Assembly (NCBI GenBank): GCA_964392085.1
Contig: CAYMOV010000150.1
Location: 1-5,888, forward strand
DNA: 5,888 bases
Direction of reading: 5' to 3'
Source: CAYMOV01 sp964392085
Lineage (GTDB): Bacteria > Oederibacteriota > Muellerivitia > Muellerivitales > Muellerivitaceae
Shown: positions 5,423 through 5,888 of the stretch, piece by piece
Numbering within the stretch: position 1 is the first letter of the stretch
Layout of the letters: each line of letters opens with the position of its first letter
The notes under the pieces: generated by a model
The model's database searches: none
Told to the model about the DNA's origin: nothing
What the model saw: the letters and a program-made list of their open reading frames with translations, nothing else
Program-made: the position numbers and the translations under genes

Positions 5423-5599
5423 ATGAAAGAGTGGAGCATGCCCCGCCTGGCCGTCATCCTTTGGTTCGCCTTTTACGCCCTATTGGGTTTCACCCACGAC
5501 CTGACGCCGGGCCGCCCCAACATCTTTTGGATGATCCTGGAGGCCACCGTCGGCATGGGCCTTTCCATGCTGTTCGTGGGTTTCCTCCGGGAGGAATAG
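5423..5599 (+). CDS. Small two-helix membrane protein (58 aa)
   Basis: ATG at 5423 is preceded by GAGG (5413-5416) at 6-nt spacing, and the frame runs to TAG at 5597. The 58-residue product starts MKEWSMPRLA and has two hydrophobic segments, about residues 9-23 (LAVILWFAFYALLGF) and 34-55 (IFWMILEATVGMGLSMLFVGF), joined by a short polar loop (THDLTPGRPN). It ends in a charged LREE tail. This fits a small inner-membrane hairpin protein; the positive residues in both the N-terminal part and the loop leave topology open. It shows no similarity I recognise. Clean start signals, typical codon use and a hydrophobic pattern set against polar loops make a real gene likely. It follows the palindrome cluster and precedes the promoter of the BON-domain gene, so it may belong to the ruvA transcript or have its own promoter, which I cannot see. 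Confidence 0.75.
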   Translation: MKEWSMPRLAVILWFAFYALLGFTHDLTPGRPNIFWMILEATVGMGLSMLFVGFLREE

Positions 5600-5611
5600 C
5601 CGAAACGGAAT

Positions 5612-5639
5612 TTGTCAGGGACCATCCTGGTGGTAAAAT
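5612..5639 (+). promoter_or_regulatory. Sigma70-type promoter of the BON-domain gene
   Basis: TTGTCA (5612-5617) and TAAAAT (5634-5639) each match the consensus at five of six positions, with a 16-nt spacer. The expected start is near 5646, giving a leader of under 30 nt before the ATG at 5674. Just downstream, GGTCCC (5657-5662) is complementary to GGGACC (5618-5623) inside the spacer, which could be an operator-like dyad; that is only a suggestion. Confidence 0.6.
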
Positions 5640-5673
5640 GGCCGTGACGAAAGATGGGTCCCAGGAGGCTGAT

Positions 5674-5888
5674 ATGGCGGAAGACGCAAGCAATGCCCCG
5701 TTTGGCCTCACCCCCAAAGAAGCCCGCATGTTGGGCCTCAGCGGCAGCAATGATGTCGATCCCAAGGACGTGGAACTCGAGGCCAGCATCGTGCGCAAGG
5801 TCCGGGGCATGGGCGGCGACCATATCCACGTCTCGGTCAAGTCCGGCAAGGTGTTCATGAGCGGCATGGCCGACGACTTCGGCACCAA
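5674..5888 (+). CDS. BON-domain protein, N-terminal part (3' end outside the window)
   Basis: An open frame of 71 codons runs from the ATG at 5674 off the right edge without a stop. AGGAGG (5663-5668) at 5-nt spacing is a near-ideal ribosome binding site, and a promoter precedes it. After a polar N-terminal stretch (about residues 1-30), residues 33-69 follow the BON pattern: a helix VELEASIVRKVRG, then IHVSVKSGKVFMSGMADDF, matching the usual I-x-V-x-V-x-x-G-x-V-x-L-x-G-x-V strand pair. BON domains occur in periplasmic or outer-membrane proteins such as OsmY and secretins, and in cytoplasmic proteins together with CBS or LysM domains. No signal peptide is visible here, which favours a cytoplasmic protein. 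The remaining domain structure lies outside the window. Confidence 0.8.
   Translation, partial: MAEDASNAPFGLTPKEARMLGLSGSNDVDPKDVELEASIVRKVRGMGGDHIHVSVKSGKVFMSGMADDFGT

Noticed and set aside
5654..5860. Overlapping + strand frame of 68 codons at the right end
   Set aside because: It is out of frame with the BON-domain reading frame, which has the better ribosome binding site (AGGAGG) and a domain match.

Overview
The window is GC-rich bacterial chromosome with strongly G/C third codon positions and all recognisable genes on the + strand. It looks like core, vertically inherited DNA from a Gram-negative-type bacterium, probably a poorly sampled lineage. I cannot place it more precisely: YebC and RuvA/RuvC are near-universal and no lineage-specific marker is present. 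I see no phage, transposase, CRISPR array, tRNA or rRNA.

Layout. (1) From the left edge to 2366 runs the 3' part of a large gene for a proline-rich protein with a HEAT-like helical-repeat C-terminus. (2) Positions 2367-2665 are a structured intergenic region with two G-quadruplex-type G-run clusters, a perfect TATAAT box and, immediately after it, a terminator-like hairpin. (3) Positions 2666-4515 are a tight operon: yebC, ruvC (its ATG directly follows the yebC stop) and a 187-aa zinc-ribbon protein (4-bp overlap with ruvC). (4) Positions 4516-4617 hold a large imperfect inverted repeat. (5) ruvA is at 4618-5217. (6) Positions 5218-5422 are non-coding and packed with palindromes, including a second, inverted copy of the repeat found before ruvA. 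(7) A 58-aa two-helix membrane protein lies at 5423-5599. (8) A good sigma70-type promoter drives the start of a BON-domain gene that runs off the right edge.

Function. RuvA and RuvC are the Holliday-junction recognition and cleavage subunits. YebC commonly precedes ruvC in bacteria and belongs to the YebC/PmpR/TACO1 family, known as DNA-binding regulators and, more recently, as translation factors. The expected third subunit, RuvB, is not in the window; the two genes after ruvA are unrelated. The unusual points are the uncharacterised zinc-ribbon gene inside the yebC-ruvC-ruvA cluster, the inverted repeat pair flanking ruvA, and the structured yebC leader. I found no convincing new multi-gene system; the candidates worth a second look are listed with their limits.
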